Assembly (NCBI GenBank): GCA_009761415.1
Contig: QUOL01000010.1
Span: 744,001-808,000 of the forward strand
DNA: 64,000 nucleotides
Direction of reading: 5' to 3'
Source: Sarcomyxa edulis
Lineage: Eukaryota > Basidiomycota > Agaricomycetes > Agaricales > Mycenaceae
Every line of letters begins with the position of its first letter. Positions within the stretch are counted from its first letter, which is position 1. This document shows positions 12,188 through 24,700 of the stretch, piece by piece. Under the pieces are notes generated by a model. The model was not told the origin of the DNA. It saw only the letters and a program-made list of their open reading frames with translations, and searched no databases. Both the position numbers and the translations under genes were made by a program.

Positions 12188-13394
12188 TCACTCCTCATAA
12201 ACCCTTACCCCCCCACCCCCCCACCCTCGCATAACCCCCGCCCCATCCCCCGTAGGCTGCGTAAACGCCACCTCCCCCCTCCTCGGATCGAACGGACATC
12301 CATGGACGAACGTCTCAGCGGCAGCGCTGAGCAATTTACTAGCGATTCCTTGACGACGGTGCGTGGATGGGACGAAGAGGCGTGGGATGCCGAGTGGGGT
12401 GGGGAGTGGGGTGGGGTGGCAGAATAGCCCTGTGGATGTGTCTATGGGGATTAGGGATGGTGGGGGATTTTCGGGGGTGGATGAGGTGGATTCGGAAGCA
12501 GTGGAAGAGTCGGAAGAAAAGGATGGCGATGTCGACGGTGAATGTGGTGATTGTGTCGCATACGAGGATGCAACGCATTCCGCAGAAGCGATAGCCATTG
12601 CCGTAGATATCCGCTGAGCAATAACACAACCCACGATCTTCTCGCGCTCGCGAGTGCCTGTAGAAGAAGGGAGGAGAAAGAGATACGCTTTTGATTTCTG
12701 AAGGATGGCGGGCGTCAAGGGTGGTGACGATAACGCAAGATTGATAGTCTCGAGTAGCGTCGTAAGCTGCAGACATGCCATGTAATCTATTATGAGTACA
12801 TACAAACGAAACGAAACGAGGAAAGAAAAGAAAAGAAATCGAAAGAAAAACATAACGTACCTTGGAACCAATCTTGCCTGTAGCATCCGCTCTAAAACTA
12901 ATAATCCTCCCTTTCCTCCCATCTTTCAGGCGTACGCCACTAGCTACTTCTACCACCTCCACCCCTGCCTTACCATTCACATTCTCCCTCTCCTCCTCCC
13001 TCCCCCACTCCATACCCCGCTGCACACGCGCACAGTGCACTCGATGCAACGTCTCATCGTCCGGCGCGCCTTTAGTGTACGAAAGGTCACAAAGAGGGCA
13101 TGTACGCAAGATGGAGCCCGTATCGAGACAGAAATGCAGCTGTGTTAGTTTTTTCTTGGGATGGGACTGTTTCGTCGTGCTGGTCTTTGTCTTTGATTTG
13201 GGGTTTAGAGATGAGCGGATACGTTTTGGAGGTGGAGAGGTGTTCTTGATGTGTAGATGGTCGGTGAGTGGTCGTTTCTGGGGTGGAGAAGATGAGAGGG
13301 TGAGGGTGGCTTGAGGAGGAGATGATGATGATGATGGGATGGAAGATCTGCTGGAACGAGAAGAACCGTATGTGCGTTTGACTTTGGAGGACAT
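12188..13394 (-). CDS. ECO1: sister chromatid cohesion acetyltransferase Eco1/ESCO-like
   Basis: Exon 1 is 12861-13394, an intron lies at 12767-12860, and exon 2 is 12188-12766; the product is about 370 residues. A basic Ser-rich N-terminus leads to a C2H2 finger (CPLC, then HRVHC about 13 residues later, zf-C2H2_3 type). The acetyltransferase part follows: IVGCVIAQRI, the acetyl-CoA-binding loop RRQGIASKLLSAA, and the family signature AFTQPTGDG near the end. The enzyme acetylates the SMC3 subunit of cohesin during S phase to establish cohesion in the nucleus. Between the two halves of the catalytic fold there is a roughly 50-residue Ser/Thr/Pro insert. The ATG at 13394 is chosen because the open frame upstream has only a GTG. 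Confidence 0.9.
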
Positions 13395-13644
13395 GGAGGC
13401 GGAGAGGAAGGTCACGCCTGTGACTCACTAAACGCAAGGACTTCACGTGTACGCGTTATTTGGTCTGTGTTTCTTTGTCACGAGTACGCGTGACTAGTTG
13501 TGGGTCCTTGTGGGTCCCCGAAGCTTGCGAGCTTGCCATCTCATGTTCATTGAATGCCAAGTCAAAATCAAAAGGGTTATATAAGTAACTGAAAAAGTCC
13601 GGTAATAGATGCATATGTACGCGAAAACACCAACAATCAATTGA

Positions 13645-14706
13645 TCACTGTCCAACGACCTTGACTGTCTCAACCGTATGATCCCACAAAGCTTTCCTCG
13701 CCTCCGGAGATCCGAAATACCTAGACTTCCCAATATCCTCACCATGGCTTCCTCTTCTCACCGCTCCCTTCTTATCATCCAGTAAACCAGATAACATATA
13801 ATCTCCACAGACCTCCTGCGAGACCGAGAAGGGATACGTTAGAGCAAGAAGAAGCGGGGAGAGAGGTTTGAGGGACCAGTGCATCTTGGAGAATAGGGAG
13901 GTTCGAACGATGCCTGGGTAGGCATGCGAGAATGTCATGTCGGGGTTGTCGATCGCGAATTGCTATAGGGGAAAGGCGATGTTAGTACGAGGGCCGGGAG
14001 TAATGAGAGGGGCGCCGGTTGTTGATGCACGTACCTCCATCATAAGATCATTATAAGTCGGCCCAACCACAGCAGATTTAGCTATCGAGAAACCCTTCTT
14101 GAGACCGAGATCATCCAAATCAATCTCCCCACCATACCCAGCACCCAAGACCGAATACACCTTCGCGTCCTCCCCAAAATCCTTGGCTCTGCGTAAAGCA
14201 GGCAAGAGGTCCTTCGTGAATAACCACCGCGCATAATAGTTCAGCGCCAATCTCCGCTCAATCCCTTCCTCGGTCTTATCACTTCCTTTCATCGACAAGT
14301 ACCCCGGGGACATGACTAGGAAGTTGATCTTGGGATAGCGGGAGAGGATTTCTTGGGTGGTGGCGTGTACGTTTTTCAGTAAGGTTGCGTCGCATTGGAT
14401 GAATTCGTGTTGAGCCTGAGGCGAGTGGGATGTGGACTTTGGGAACGATGCGATGATAGCCTCGGCGGCTGCACGGTTTCGCCCTACGATGATGATACGA
14501 GCGTTGCCGTTGGTGTGTCTGGCGAGCGACTCGGCCATGCTTTGGCCGATCCCTGATGTTCCTCCTACGAAGACGGCGACAGGGGTATATGATGGAAAAA
14601 ATGGCGGGATTACGATTGGACGACGAGGTATCATTTTTTGGAGGTAAATGGATATGAACGCTATGGGGATGATAGAGTAAAAGAATCGACGGACAGTGAT
14701 GACCAT
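13645..14706 (-). CDS. short-chain dehydrogenase/reductase-like protein, membrane-anchored
   Basis: Exon 1 is 14035-14706, an intron lies at 13963-14034, and exon 2 is 13645-13962; the product is about 329 residues. A hydrophobic N-terminal helix (FFYSIIPIAFISIYL) suggests membrane or organelle anchoring. The Rossmann signature VGGTSGIG and IIIVGRN at about residues 47-80 mark the NAD(P)-binding fold. The usual NNAG motif is replaced by VMSPG. The usual catalytic Tyr-x3-Lys appears as YNDLM, so the lysine is absent. Related fungal SDR-like proteins exist, but a substrate cannot be assigned, and catalysis by the canonical mechanism is doubtful. The stop is at 13645, in a short gap before the ECO1 start. 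Confidence 0.85.
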
Positions 14707-15131
14707 TCAGGGATGGTAGCGGGGCTGAGAGCTGGTGGACGGTGGGATGCTTGCATGATGGTCAGCCTGGAGATTTATAGGCTATAGCCAACCTGAAATT
14801 TGGGTCTGCCATTGTGCCGCGTCACATTACGCGTGACGCGGCGTGAGGCGTCTAATTATACACACGCGTCGGTTCGGCACGCGACGCGTTCTCGGCCGGA
14901 ATCTTAGGGACCAGGAATGAAGGCTGTACTACATACATATCTTGCATGTAAGCTCTGCTTCAATATTGACATGCGGTAACCTACTGCGGTATTGTTGCCG
15001 AACAGCATCGACGTCTATCCACAATAACATCTCACTGAGGCTTGAGGTGAAGGGTTATTTGTATCATTTAGATCTGGAGCACTTCAACGAAGTCTAACCC
15101 TCCATCCATATACATATCCCAAGTTCGAGGA
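14707..15131. other. intergenic region, no gene seen
   Basis: It separates the SDR-like gene start from the CoA-transferase stop, both on the minus strand. It contains a GC-rich patch of repeated CGCG and GCGTGACGCG-like words at about 14815-14895. No open frame or structured repeat stands out. Confidence 0.4.
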
Positions 15132-17325
15132 TCATAGCTTACCAAGCCTCGCTCTAACTTTGAAATCACAATCCGTCTTGGCTCTAACCTCCTCCAAGGT
15201 TACACCCTCAGCCAAATCGATCAATTCCAATTGTCCCGCCTTCCTGTCAACGTCGAAGACAGCTAGCTCTGTGATGATCTGGCTGACAGTGCGTGCACCG
15301 GTGAGAGGGAGGGAGCATTCTTTCTTGATCTTGGCGCTGCCGTCTTTGGCGCAGTGTTCCATTACCACAATGACTTTGGTCTTGTCGGGGTTAGAGACGA
15401 GGTCCATGGCACCTCCGATTCCTGATACACCAAGCGATGAGTGAGAAAGTGCGGATAAAGAGAGGAAGAATGGTGGCTCGTATTGACCTTTGACCATTTT
15501 CCCTGGGATCATAAAGTTCGCGATGTCACCTGCTTGAGAGACTTGCATAGCCTAGGAGATAGTTAGAAGTTTGCACGGATGATGGAAGGGGGATAGAACT
15601 GTACACCAAGGACGGCAACATCGATATGACCACCTGTGTACGATTGAGTGACTCAATACTTATCAGATGTTGGCGAGCAAATATGAGACATACCTCGGAT
15701 CATGGCGAATGACTCGGACGAATCTGTTTATTCAGTTAGACAGCCCCATGAACTGTATACAATGACATACCAAATACAGATGCTCCTGGAAGTAACGTGA
15801 CAGTCTCCTTTCCAGCGTTGATCAGATCACTAATCAAAAATCATTGAGGATATTTCAAAAGGAACAAAACAGAGAAGGCCTAACGCATCGAGATGTTCCT
15901 CGGTAGGATAAGGTCCCATTCCCAATATACCGTTTTCGCTCTGTAACCAGACCTTGACGCCAGGCTCGAGGTGTTCAGGGACAAGTGTTGGCATTCCGAT
16001 ACCTAGATTTACGTAGAAACCATCCTTGATTTCCTTAGCTGCGCGCCTCGCTATGAGGTGTCGTTTATCTTGGGCAGCAGCTTTCTCTGGGGAGAGGGTT
16101 GACTGATGGTCCTTGGAAGGTGCGAGGGTGACGTATTCGATGTTCTTTGGTGCTGTGGCTTTGACAATTCGGTCTATGTAGATTCCGGGGACGTGGATCG
16201 CGTTTGGGCTGAGAGAGCCTACGGGGACGATGTTTTCTGCCTATGGAGCTCGAGTGTAGGTCAATGAATGATAAAAGAGTGTACTACCGACGCACCTCAA
16301 CGATAGTAAGTTTAGCATTCTTGGCCATGATGGTACTGAAGTTCTGGGCTGTATACCTTCATAATAGGGATCAAAATTGATGTGACTGAGGGAAGATGTC
16401 GATCTTGCAGACCTGAACACACAATTGCCAACCTCATCGACCTTCCATGCTCGAATAAAAGCGACATCTCCAGCCAGAGCAGGTTCCAATACATATCGAC
16501 GGCCACCAATTTCTTTCGCTTCCTTCTTGATACCGGGAATTGCCACACCTTGGGACATTCCTCCTTCATTGTATCGTACAGGGATGGAACCAGCCTCCAC
16601 AGCAGTAGATGCACCAGTTGGGGTGTAGAATGCCGGGATACCAGCTGCGTGGGCACGTATACGTTCGGCCAGCGTACCTTGTGGGACTAGCTCAAGAGAT
16701 ATAGCACCATTGAGATAGAGGGCTTCGAATTTCTTGTTTCTAAAGTTATTCGAGTTTAGTACACCTGCAACGCGATAGATAGAAGGTGAGGCGATGGGCG
16801 CACCCTCCAGGATATGACGCTATGACCTTGCCGAGTTGCTCGGTGTTTATCAGTTTGGCTGGTATAAGCTACTTAGTTATATAGTCGCATGAGGGCATGT
16901 ATGACACGTACCTAAGCCAGAGTCTCCTGCGCCAGCATTGTTGGAAACACCAGTCAAATTTGTCACTTCCTTTCGCTGAGCCAGTGCTCCGAGGAGCGTA
17001 TCTGTATAACATCATCGTAAGCTCTTACAGTCACTAGATGTAGGAAACAGTTCTCACCGGGGATCCCAGCCAATCCAAACCCTGATAGAGCAAACAGAGA
17101 CGCGAACGTGCATGACAATCTTCTGGGCAGGCAGGACAACTCCAGCTTACCTCCACACAGTAAGATATCTCCCGATTTCACGTCCTTGACCGCTTCATCT
17201 ACAGAGTCCCACACCTTCGTCTTTCTGGGCACTGGCGATGCGCTATAGCATCTCACGGTCGATAATTGGAGCCTAATGGCAGGGGACAACCTGAGTCGCG
17301 CAGGGTACATCCGTGCGACCAACAT
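15132..17325 (-). CDS. OXCT1: succinyl-CoA:3-ketoacid CoA transferase (SCOT), mitochondrial
   Basis: A multi-exon gene starting at ATG 17325. The N-terminus ([20 protein letters not shown]) is Arg/Leu-rich without acids, a mitochondrial targeting sequence. Successive exons give [93 protein letters not shown], then the beta half with [20 protein letters not shown] and [12 protein letters not shown]. The Glu of SENG is the family's catalytic residue that forms the enzyme-CoA thioester. The last exon ends [18 protein letters not shown]. The enzyme moves CoA from succinyl-CoA to acetoacetate for ketone-body and acetate metabolism in the mitochondrion. Alpha and beta domains are fused, as in eukaryotic SCOT. 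At least eight short introns are present. Confidence 0.92.
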
Positions 17326-17571
17326 GGTTGTGGACGAGAGACTTTGAGGAGAATGTGGGATGAAGAACAAGTCCCACAGACCGGAGAAGGTCGCGGTGGG
17401 CCGTAAAAATAGAGAATTCGAAATGCTGGGCTAAGAATAGACTTCGTCCCTTTGTCGTCCCTGCTTCGTCCTCAAAGACACACATTTTCGAGATTTTGAC
17501 CACGTCGACCCATATTTCAGACCATTCCAAGCAACGACGTTGAAGACTCAGAGCTCTTGAAAAGCCACATC

Positions 17572-19243
17572 ATGGCCACGACCTCAGACGTAGATCATCC
17601 CGTGAGTTCGACCAAACATACCAGTATTCTTTGGATTCCCAGCTAACACAGCATTGACGCAGCTAAACACCACCCGTCTAGACTTCCTTTCCCACTCGAA
17701 CTGTCCTCCCACTGAACACGAGTCTACGCACATCCTCCAGCTTATTTCAGAGGAAGAATCGCGTCTCGTGGAATTGGATCGAGAGCTCGCTCCTGTACGC
17801 GCTCTTCTCGAACGGCTCGAGCGAAAACGCACTGAATACACCAGCGACCTTCGCAAACACAAATTAATTGTCGGGCCCATCAGGCGTGTACCTCCTGAGA
17901 TCGTGAGGGAGATTTTTCTCCTAGTCCTCGATCTCGATTTCGACTTTGAGCTCGAATGCCGCCGGTTTGACTCTCCTAGTGAGTGTCTTTCGCATAACAA
18001 GGCTCCACTGTTACTGGGTCAGATCTGCTCTACTTGGAGACAAATCTGCATCGAGTTTCCAAGACTTTGGAACCGTATGATTATCTCGTTCAGTGACGAG
18101 AACCACCATCGCATGATAAATTTGGTGAAGATATGGCTGGATCGAGCTCAGGCTCTTCCTCTATCTTTGGTCATACGCCCCGGAAACAGAATCGAAGTGG
18201 ATCATTTGTCCAAGATGATGGACGTCCTACTTCCATACCTCTCTCACTGCAAACGACTCTGCATAGATCTCGTCGACGGCTTTATACCTTACTTCGAGAA
18301 GCTCAACTACTCGATGCCCGTTCTCGACCACCTGGACGTGAAGTTGAAGATAAATCCAATGAAGATGCATCATGGACTTGTTCGGGCAAGGGTCCTTAAA
18401 GCATTCGAGAATGCAGTTCACCTGAAAAGTGTGAAAATCTCGGCCAATTTTCTGATAGGGCAGACTGAGATCGAGATGCTGAATGTCCCATGGTCACAAC
18501 TGACACAGCTCACCATCAGCGATCTTGAATTCTATCCAGATATATTTCTACGACACTCCTATCTAGAGCAGCTCATCTTGAACGTTTCGGATTCTGGCAG
18601 ACCCTTCACCTTTGATCCACCACACGCCCTCCTTCCGCGTTTACGGGATCTTCATTTGTCCACAAAAGACAGTATGTTCATTGCTAGTGATGTTCTCGAC
18701 ACTCTCACTCTTCCCGTATTGCGTACTCTATATTTTAGCGACGTGGCAAATCGCGATTTTCCAATCGACAATTTCGTAGCACTTCAAGCTCGCTCACATT
18801 TTGAGTTGACATCGTTGTCACTCACGGCCCTATCTTTACAATCTTTGAATCCCGGAAACCTTTTTCGCACGATACCGTCACTCGTTTCGCTTTCTCTCGG
18901 ATACTGTATGTGTCCTCCCAAAGTCCTCGAAGCTCTCACCTACACTGAGAGAGACTCGGATCCACTCCTTCCTTGTCTTCAAGAGTTGACTATCATGGAT
19001 GAAGGTGACGATGACATTTTTCAAATTAAACATGTCCTGGATATGGTCGAATCACGCTGGTGGCCTGACACTCATTCGTCACCCGATCGCTCAGTCGCCC
19101 GTTTGGTGAAAGTAAGCATCGAGGTCCTGGGGTCACCACCCTCGGCGTCCGTATATGAAAGGATAGAAAAGTTACAGAAAGAGGGCTTGAAATCAAGGTT
19201 CGTTCCACTTACTCTGGTGTACTCCTTCCTTATGTCTGGCTAA
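17572..19243 (+). CDS. F-box domain protein (paralogue 2)
   Basis: Exon 1 (17572-17601) encodes MATTSDVDHP, an intron lies at 17602-17662, and exon 2 (17663-19243) encodes the rest; about 536 residues. A coiled coil (EESRLVELDRELAPVRALLERLE) precedes the F-box core IRRVPPEIVREIFLLVL and LLLGQICSTWRQIC. A leucine-rich repeat-like remainder has recurring LxxLxLS motifs (LTSLSLTALSLQSL, SLVSLSLGYC). It is a presumed SCF substrate adaptor. The protein is clearly homologous over its length to the gene at 3066-4680, including the ten-codon first exon, and keeps the segment FPRLWNRMIISFSDENHHR that the other copy lacks. The end may be altered by an unrecognised final intron, because the C-termini differ. 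Confidence 0.87.
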
Positions 19244-20729
19244 TCCGAGGACTCTTTCAACGTTAAAGTTGGTGGCTATAGATTCCCAAATTTGTGGACA
19301 TGTTGGAAGCTGTTCAAGCTGTCCTATTGCTTCTTGTATGAAATTTTAACAGGACGTGAAGATATGAATTAGGAGTGCATCATAGTCCTTTCGAGCCCAC
19401 TTTCAAGCGCCCCTCAACTTTCCACTTGCAAAAATGTGATCAAGGTTGGATCAAGGGCGCAGTGCCACTGCAGCCATGCTTGTACCTGTTATATCTGGAA
19501 GTCAACGACGTTCAATCATCGAATGATCTTTGGCCACGTGTGTCATCTTTCTACTAACTTTGCATAGGGAAAATGAGCATGAGTCGAACCGGACTATCGC
19601 TGCTCATCAGACTTATTGAAAGATCAGATACAGACCCGGGATGGCAAGCCATCGACGAGAGGTGACAGGTGATGGGCACCTTGTCGATGTGCATCGATAA
19701 TCAATTTTGGGGACACCGAGTGCGTTGCTCATTAGTCGCACTTGATTATATTGTTGATATCAACTAGCATAAAATGTCCTACGGGGCGGAACAGGTTAGA
19801 GCTCCAAGTGGATGCGTGTCGTACCTCGAGTTGCGAATGATCACTCTTGTACAGCCGGCTCTTGTGGTGGGTCAGGCTCTGACCGTTCTCACGTCTGGTG
19901 TGAATTATCGGCTCAGCACACTTTCGCCGGTCTTCAGGCATAACACGCGTGCATCCGGATACTCCTTGTCACCTGAACAAGTCTGCATATCGGTGTCCTA
20001 GGGGTCAATCTACCATCACTTCCACCCCTTCATCTGGTTTCATTGTCTCGGCAGTGGCAGTGAACTGGAAACTCGAGCGAAACGAGGTCATTCGGGCTGG
20101 GTGGCTCTTTTAACTCCCCTGTGACAAACGTGTTCTACCCCTCATATGCGTGCATATTTTTCTGATCATTCGCTTTTCATCCGAGGTGGGCATCCTCGAT
20201 TCATGGTCATTCCACGCTTGACCGGCTGACTGCATAATTCAGATGACCTATATATTCAGCAAGACATAAATACGGATCCTCACACCGGGAAGGCATTATC
20301 CGAGACCGAGGTGAGAATAATCCTATATTTTGATCTCGCACCTTGCGCCAAGGACGTGCTGCAATGGTCTCGATGCCAATTTCCTTGAGGTTGTATTACA
20401 ATCCTAGCCTCGTTTCCTTCTATTGTATCGTCGTCGACTCGACAACCAGCTCCTGCACAGAAAAACTAGTGAGTCCGTTACCCTCATTCTATTCACTAAT
20501 TACAATGCTACCGGAACGTGTGATAAAACCTACATTGTCTTCGGCCATAGACGTACAGTCTGATCCCAAGCGATACCCTTCGAAGACACTAGACAAGCTA
20601 CTAATACTGCGCCAAGAGAAGGGCTTCTTCACGTATCTTGCTTGCACTGGGCGATATACACTTTCGAACAAATTTCCGCATGGTGAGTGTGACTTGGGGA
20701 CATCTGCGCTGAATAAAAACTTATCAGAT
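19244..20729. other. intergenic region, no gene recognised
   Basis: About 1.5 kb upstream of the mucin-like gene. The open frames at 19375-19557 and 19774-20001 have no family resemblance. The frame of the next gene is open upstream from 20343, and an upstream exon in that part cannot be excluded. No repeats or RNA genes were seen. Confidence 0.35.
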
Positions 20730-21533
20730 ATGTATACGCTTCAGCGCGTGCGGGTTACGATATCTTTGGTCTTGTTGTGCGCCTTACTTGTGGACGGAAG
20801 ACATGGCGACGACGGAGAACACGAGGTTGAGGACTCTGACCCCACCACGATGACACCGTCTCAGACTCTCAGCAGCTCAGTATCTACTGAACTAACGTCT
20901 TCCCGAACGGCCCCTTCGACTGTTCCAACTTCTTCGACTACCCCAGTCTCGTCATCTTCTGCCTTGCAATTTATGCCTCCGCAAAACGTCTCCACCTGCG
21001 AAGATACAACTTTTTCTTGGACGTATTCCGGAAACTCCCAGATACAATTAACGCTTACTGTCACCAACGAGCGAGTAGTCCAGCAAACTGTGTCATCGGG
21101 TGGTCCTACCAGCATACCACTCGTATCGCGCGTTGTGTCAAGCAACGTCTCATCAAACGCTAATACTGTCACCTGGGAGAAAGTGGATGTAATACAGGGA
21201 TGGTATGCGGTCATTGCATCCGGAAATGTCAATGTCAGTGCACAATCCGCGCCTTTCTTCGTAAAGAATGGGACCAATACGGCTTGCTTCGTGGCTATCC
21301 CTACAACAACGTCGGCATTGTCGTCGTCGACTTCAGTCTCAACATCCATCCTTCCGTCGAGTACTGGCACTGCATCGTCAGCTCATTTGGACACTGGAGG
21401 ATTGATAGGAACCATAGCAGGCGTCTTGGTTGGGATTTGCATTCTTACAGCCGTCTTCATGGTACCTCGCTTTTGGCGACGAGCATTGCCAACGCACCGC
21501 AGGAGACCCGGAGGACCATATTATCTCTTTTGA
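20730..21533 (+). CDS. Ser/Thr-rich single-pass membrane protein
   Basis: ATG at 20730 gives MYTLQRVRVTISLVLLCALL, a clear signal peptide. It is followed by an acidic patch (DDGEHEVEDSDP), a Ser/Thr-rich mucin-like stretch (residues about 45-85), a beta-rich extracellular domain with several N-x-S/T sites and Cys residues (FSWTYSGNSQIQLTLTV), a second Ser/Thr-rich stem, and a transmembrane helix (GGLIGTIAGVLVGICILTAV) with a short basic tail (RFWRRALPTHRRR). This architecture is common among basidiomycete surface proteins and resembles Mid2/WSC-type wall sensors in layout only. About 267 residues in one exon. No function can be stated. Confidence 0.75.
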   Translation: MYTLQRVRVTISLVLLCALLVDGRHGDDGEHEVEDSDPTTMTPSQTLSSSVSTELTSSRTAPSTVPTSSTTPVSSSSALQFMPPQNVSTCEDTTFSWTYSGNSQIQLTLTVTNERVVQQTVSSGGPTSIPLVSRVVSSNVSSNANTVTWEKVDVIQGWYAVIASGNVNVSAQSAPFFVKNGTNTACFVAIPTTTSALSSSTSVSTSILPSSTGTASSAHLDTGGLIGTIAGVLVGICILTAVFMVPRFWRRALPTHRRRPGGPYYLF

Positions 21534-21735
21534 GATGGGAAACCAACCATATATATGCGTAGCTTTCAGTTTCTTTCGTGCATTAGTATATACACAGCGC
21601 TAGCATTGCCAACGGATTTGTTATAATACAGTTTGCGGAGATATTTATACCTTTCTGCAGTATTAGGAGATTTACAATGTATGTACTAGTAGTAGGTGCG
21701 TGCCGTCTAGGAATGAAATAATGATACGGACAACC

Positions 21736-24700
21736 TTATCTTCCGAGAGACCCCATAAAGCTCGAGAGGTCTAATCCTTGATACTCTTCCTCTGCGGGCA
21801 GGTCTTCTAACCCTTGGAGGACGTTTTTCTGATTGACGGGCCCAGATGACTCCTTCATTTTCTTTTTAGCCGCTGCAGCTGCATCCTCTTCTTCAGTTGT
21901 ACGCTTGAAAAGATCTAAAACAAGGTCTGTATCCATCGAGGCCAGACCTGAATTCTGCTGAGTGACAACAGAATTCGCGATATTGAGCTTAAAACGCTGT
22001 AGGCTATAAAGATAATATTGTCAATCACACAGAAGGAACTGGATGATAGAGTAACGGACCCCATGATTTTCTCTTCCAGCGTGCCCTTGGTAATCAATCT
22101 GTAAACATTAACAACTTTTTTCTGTCCGATACGATGTGCTCTGTCCATAGCCTGCAAGTCTTTCATTGGGTTCCAGTCGTGTTCTACAAAGATGACGGTA
22201 TCGGCACCCGTTAGCGTTAAACCAAGACCACCGACGTGGGTAGTGAGCAGGAGACAATCTATGCTTGGGTCAGAATTGAAAGTTTGAACGACTGCGTGCC
22301 GTTTGTTTGCGTCAGTTCCTCCGTCCAGCCGCATATAAGTAACGGAGGGCATATGTTGTTTGAAGAGGTCTGTTTCGATGATGTCGAGCATTTGTTTCAT
22401 CTGGCAAAAGATGAGAACACGATGCTGGGAAAATGCACCACTCGAATCAGATACGGAGTCCGCAAAATCACTCTTGCCAGTCTCTCCAGTGCCGCTAGGA
22501 GAGCCTCCGATTCCACAGTCAGTTAAGAGTTGTCTATTTTTGAGATCAGTACAAGAACAAAACATCAGTTCGGCTGCAACATACCGCAGAGCAAGCAATT
22601 TCGGAGCATGGTGGATATCGTTGAGGCCATGCGATTGACCACCGGCTTTCGCCAAGGCCGTGCTGATAGCTTCCGTGTCATTCTTGAGAACCAAAGCGGG
22701 ATGATTGCAGAGCTTTCGTAAATATTGTAACGACTGGAAGACATGTTGCTGTCCTGAATCGGACTTGCTGGGTTGTTCGGACTGTATGGTATCCTCCGCG
22801 GTAACACGCGCTTGTGACTTCGAGAAATCGTCGTAGAGATATTTTTGTAGATCTGAGAGCTCGCAGTAGTAGTCCTGGATAATCTTAGGGGGCAAATCGT
22901 GCAGAACATCCTCCTTCAGACGACGCAATAAGAATGGTAGAACTTGCTTGTGCAAAGCTTCGAGCGCCAAGGCAGCTAAAATGACATGAAGTTCAGATAG
23001 CTGTAAGACATATTGGATATCGTTTGGACTGACCTGCTTCGCCATTTTTGACTTTACCGTCACGGTTGGACAATATCGGTTTGCCGAAGCGATCATTGAA
23101 GGATGCTTCTGTCCCCAGGAAGCCCGGCATCAAGAAATCGAATAGACTCCACAACTCCAAGACGTTATTCTGAATCGGTGTCCCGGATAGAATAAGACGG
23201 TGCTGAGCTCGTATGCATTTTACTGCTTTCGTAAGTTTCGTTTTGGCGTTCTTGATGACATGACCTTCGTCCAATATGCAATAAAGCCAATTGAGTCCCT
23301 CCAAATTCGTGATATCGTTGCGGACTACTTCGTAGGACGTGATGACAACATCATAATTTTTCAGTTTGGGCAAGAGCCGACTCCGTTCTCGAGCGTTCCC
23401 TGTATACATGACCGGGCGTAGATTTTCCGCGTACTTTGAGATTTCGTAGTACCAGTGGCCTGTAAGAGTCGGTGGACAGATAATGAGAGACGGAAGATGG
23501 ACATCCTCCGGTGATTTCGTCTCCTTGTATCTCTGATCGCGTTCGAAATGTTTGCTTGACAGGATACAAATAGATTGCAATGTTTTACCCAGACCCATAT
23601 CTGGGACAAAACTTAGATGTAAATCAATGCGAAGAAAGTGGAGTGGCATACCATCACAGAGTATACCATGCAATTGATATTTAGCGAGGAATGCTAGCCA
23701 ATTTACACCGTCTTGTTGATACTTTCGGAGTTCTGCCTTTATAGGGACAGGTATGTTGTACTGCTCAACCTTATTCCCGTCAAGTAATTGAGTCAAGAAT
23801 TGACGTTCAGTCTCTCGGCGCTTTAGCAGATCTTCGGGAAATTCGGGTGGGTCAGGCAGACCTGCCTAATGGTAATAATCAGATGTCGACCGATACCTAA
23901 ACTGTTCCGGCACATACCTCGAGTGGGACCATTTTTACCAACGAAGCGAATGTGTTCGTAGCCGTAGACCGAATATCCTCGTCAGAATCGCTCATGCGCC
24001 CAAGGACAGGGACAACCATGAATATGACATAGGGAAGCGCTTTGATATCAAGTCTCTGAACGATATCTAAGAAACGGTCAGAGGGAACAAGGCAGTAGGC
24101 AGAGAATGGATACGAACGATAGATTAATTCAGTAGCACCTTGCCTATTAGCCAAAACCAATGGATCGCCGAGGAGAGGTACAACTTTTTCGATGACGTAG
24201 CGCATAGCTTCAGAGGTCATTACGTCGCAGATTGTTGCAAAACATCGAGCTGAAGCCTGACGGATGATCGCAAACCGACTACGTAGAGCCAGACTCATCA
24301 TTGGGAAGATCTTGGTCAAATTGGGCCAGAGTTCAGCGTGCAGAGCAGGTACTACGGCTTCGAGGACACTGAGGGAGTCAATGACATCTTGGCCATAATG
24401 CTTATCGATGGCAGCGTCCGTCGTATTCGGATCGTCTAAGATCGAATTAACGTATGGAAATTGCTGAGATAGAGAAGGACAGACCTGATTGGAAAGCACT
24501 GAGAAGACCGCCTACCATAGATTGCCACATATTTGGGACGACAGTGAGTAAACGAGGACCAAATTTTGCCGAGAGCTCGTCGAACGCTAAGCCAGCACCA
24601 CGGCGAGACAAACGAGCCTTCAAGATATTATCGGGTTGCAGAGGTTCCGCTTTATCCTTGTCTTTAGCTCCGTCTTTCCCATTGCGTTGCCCTACCGCTT

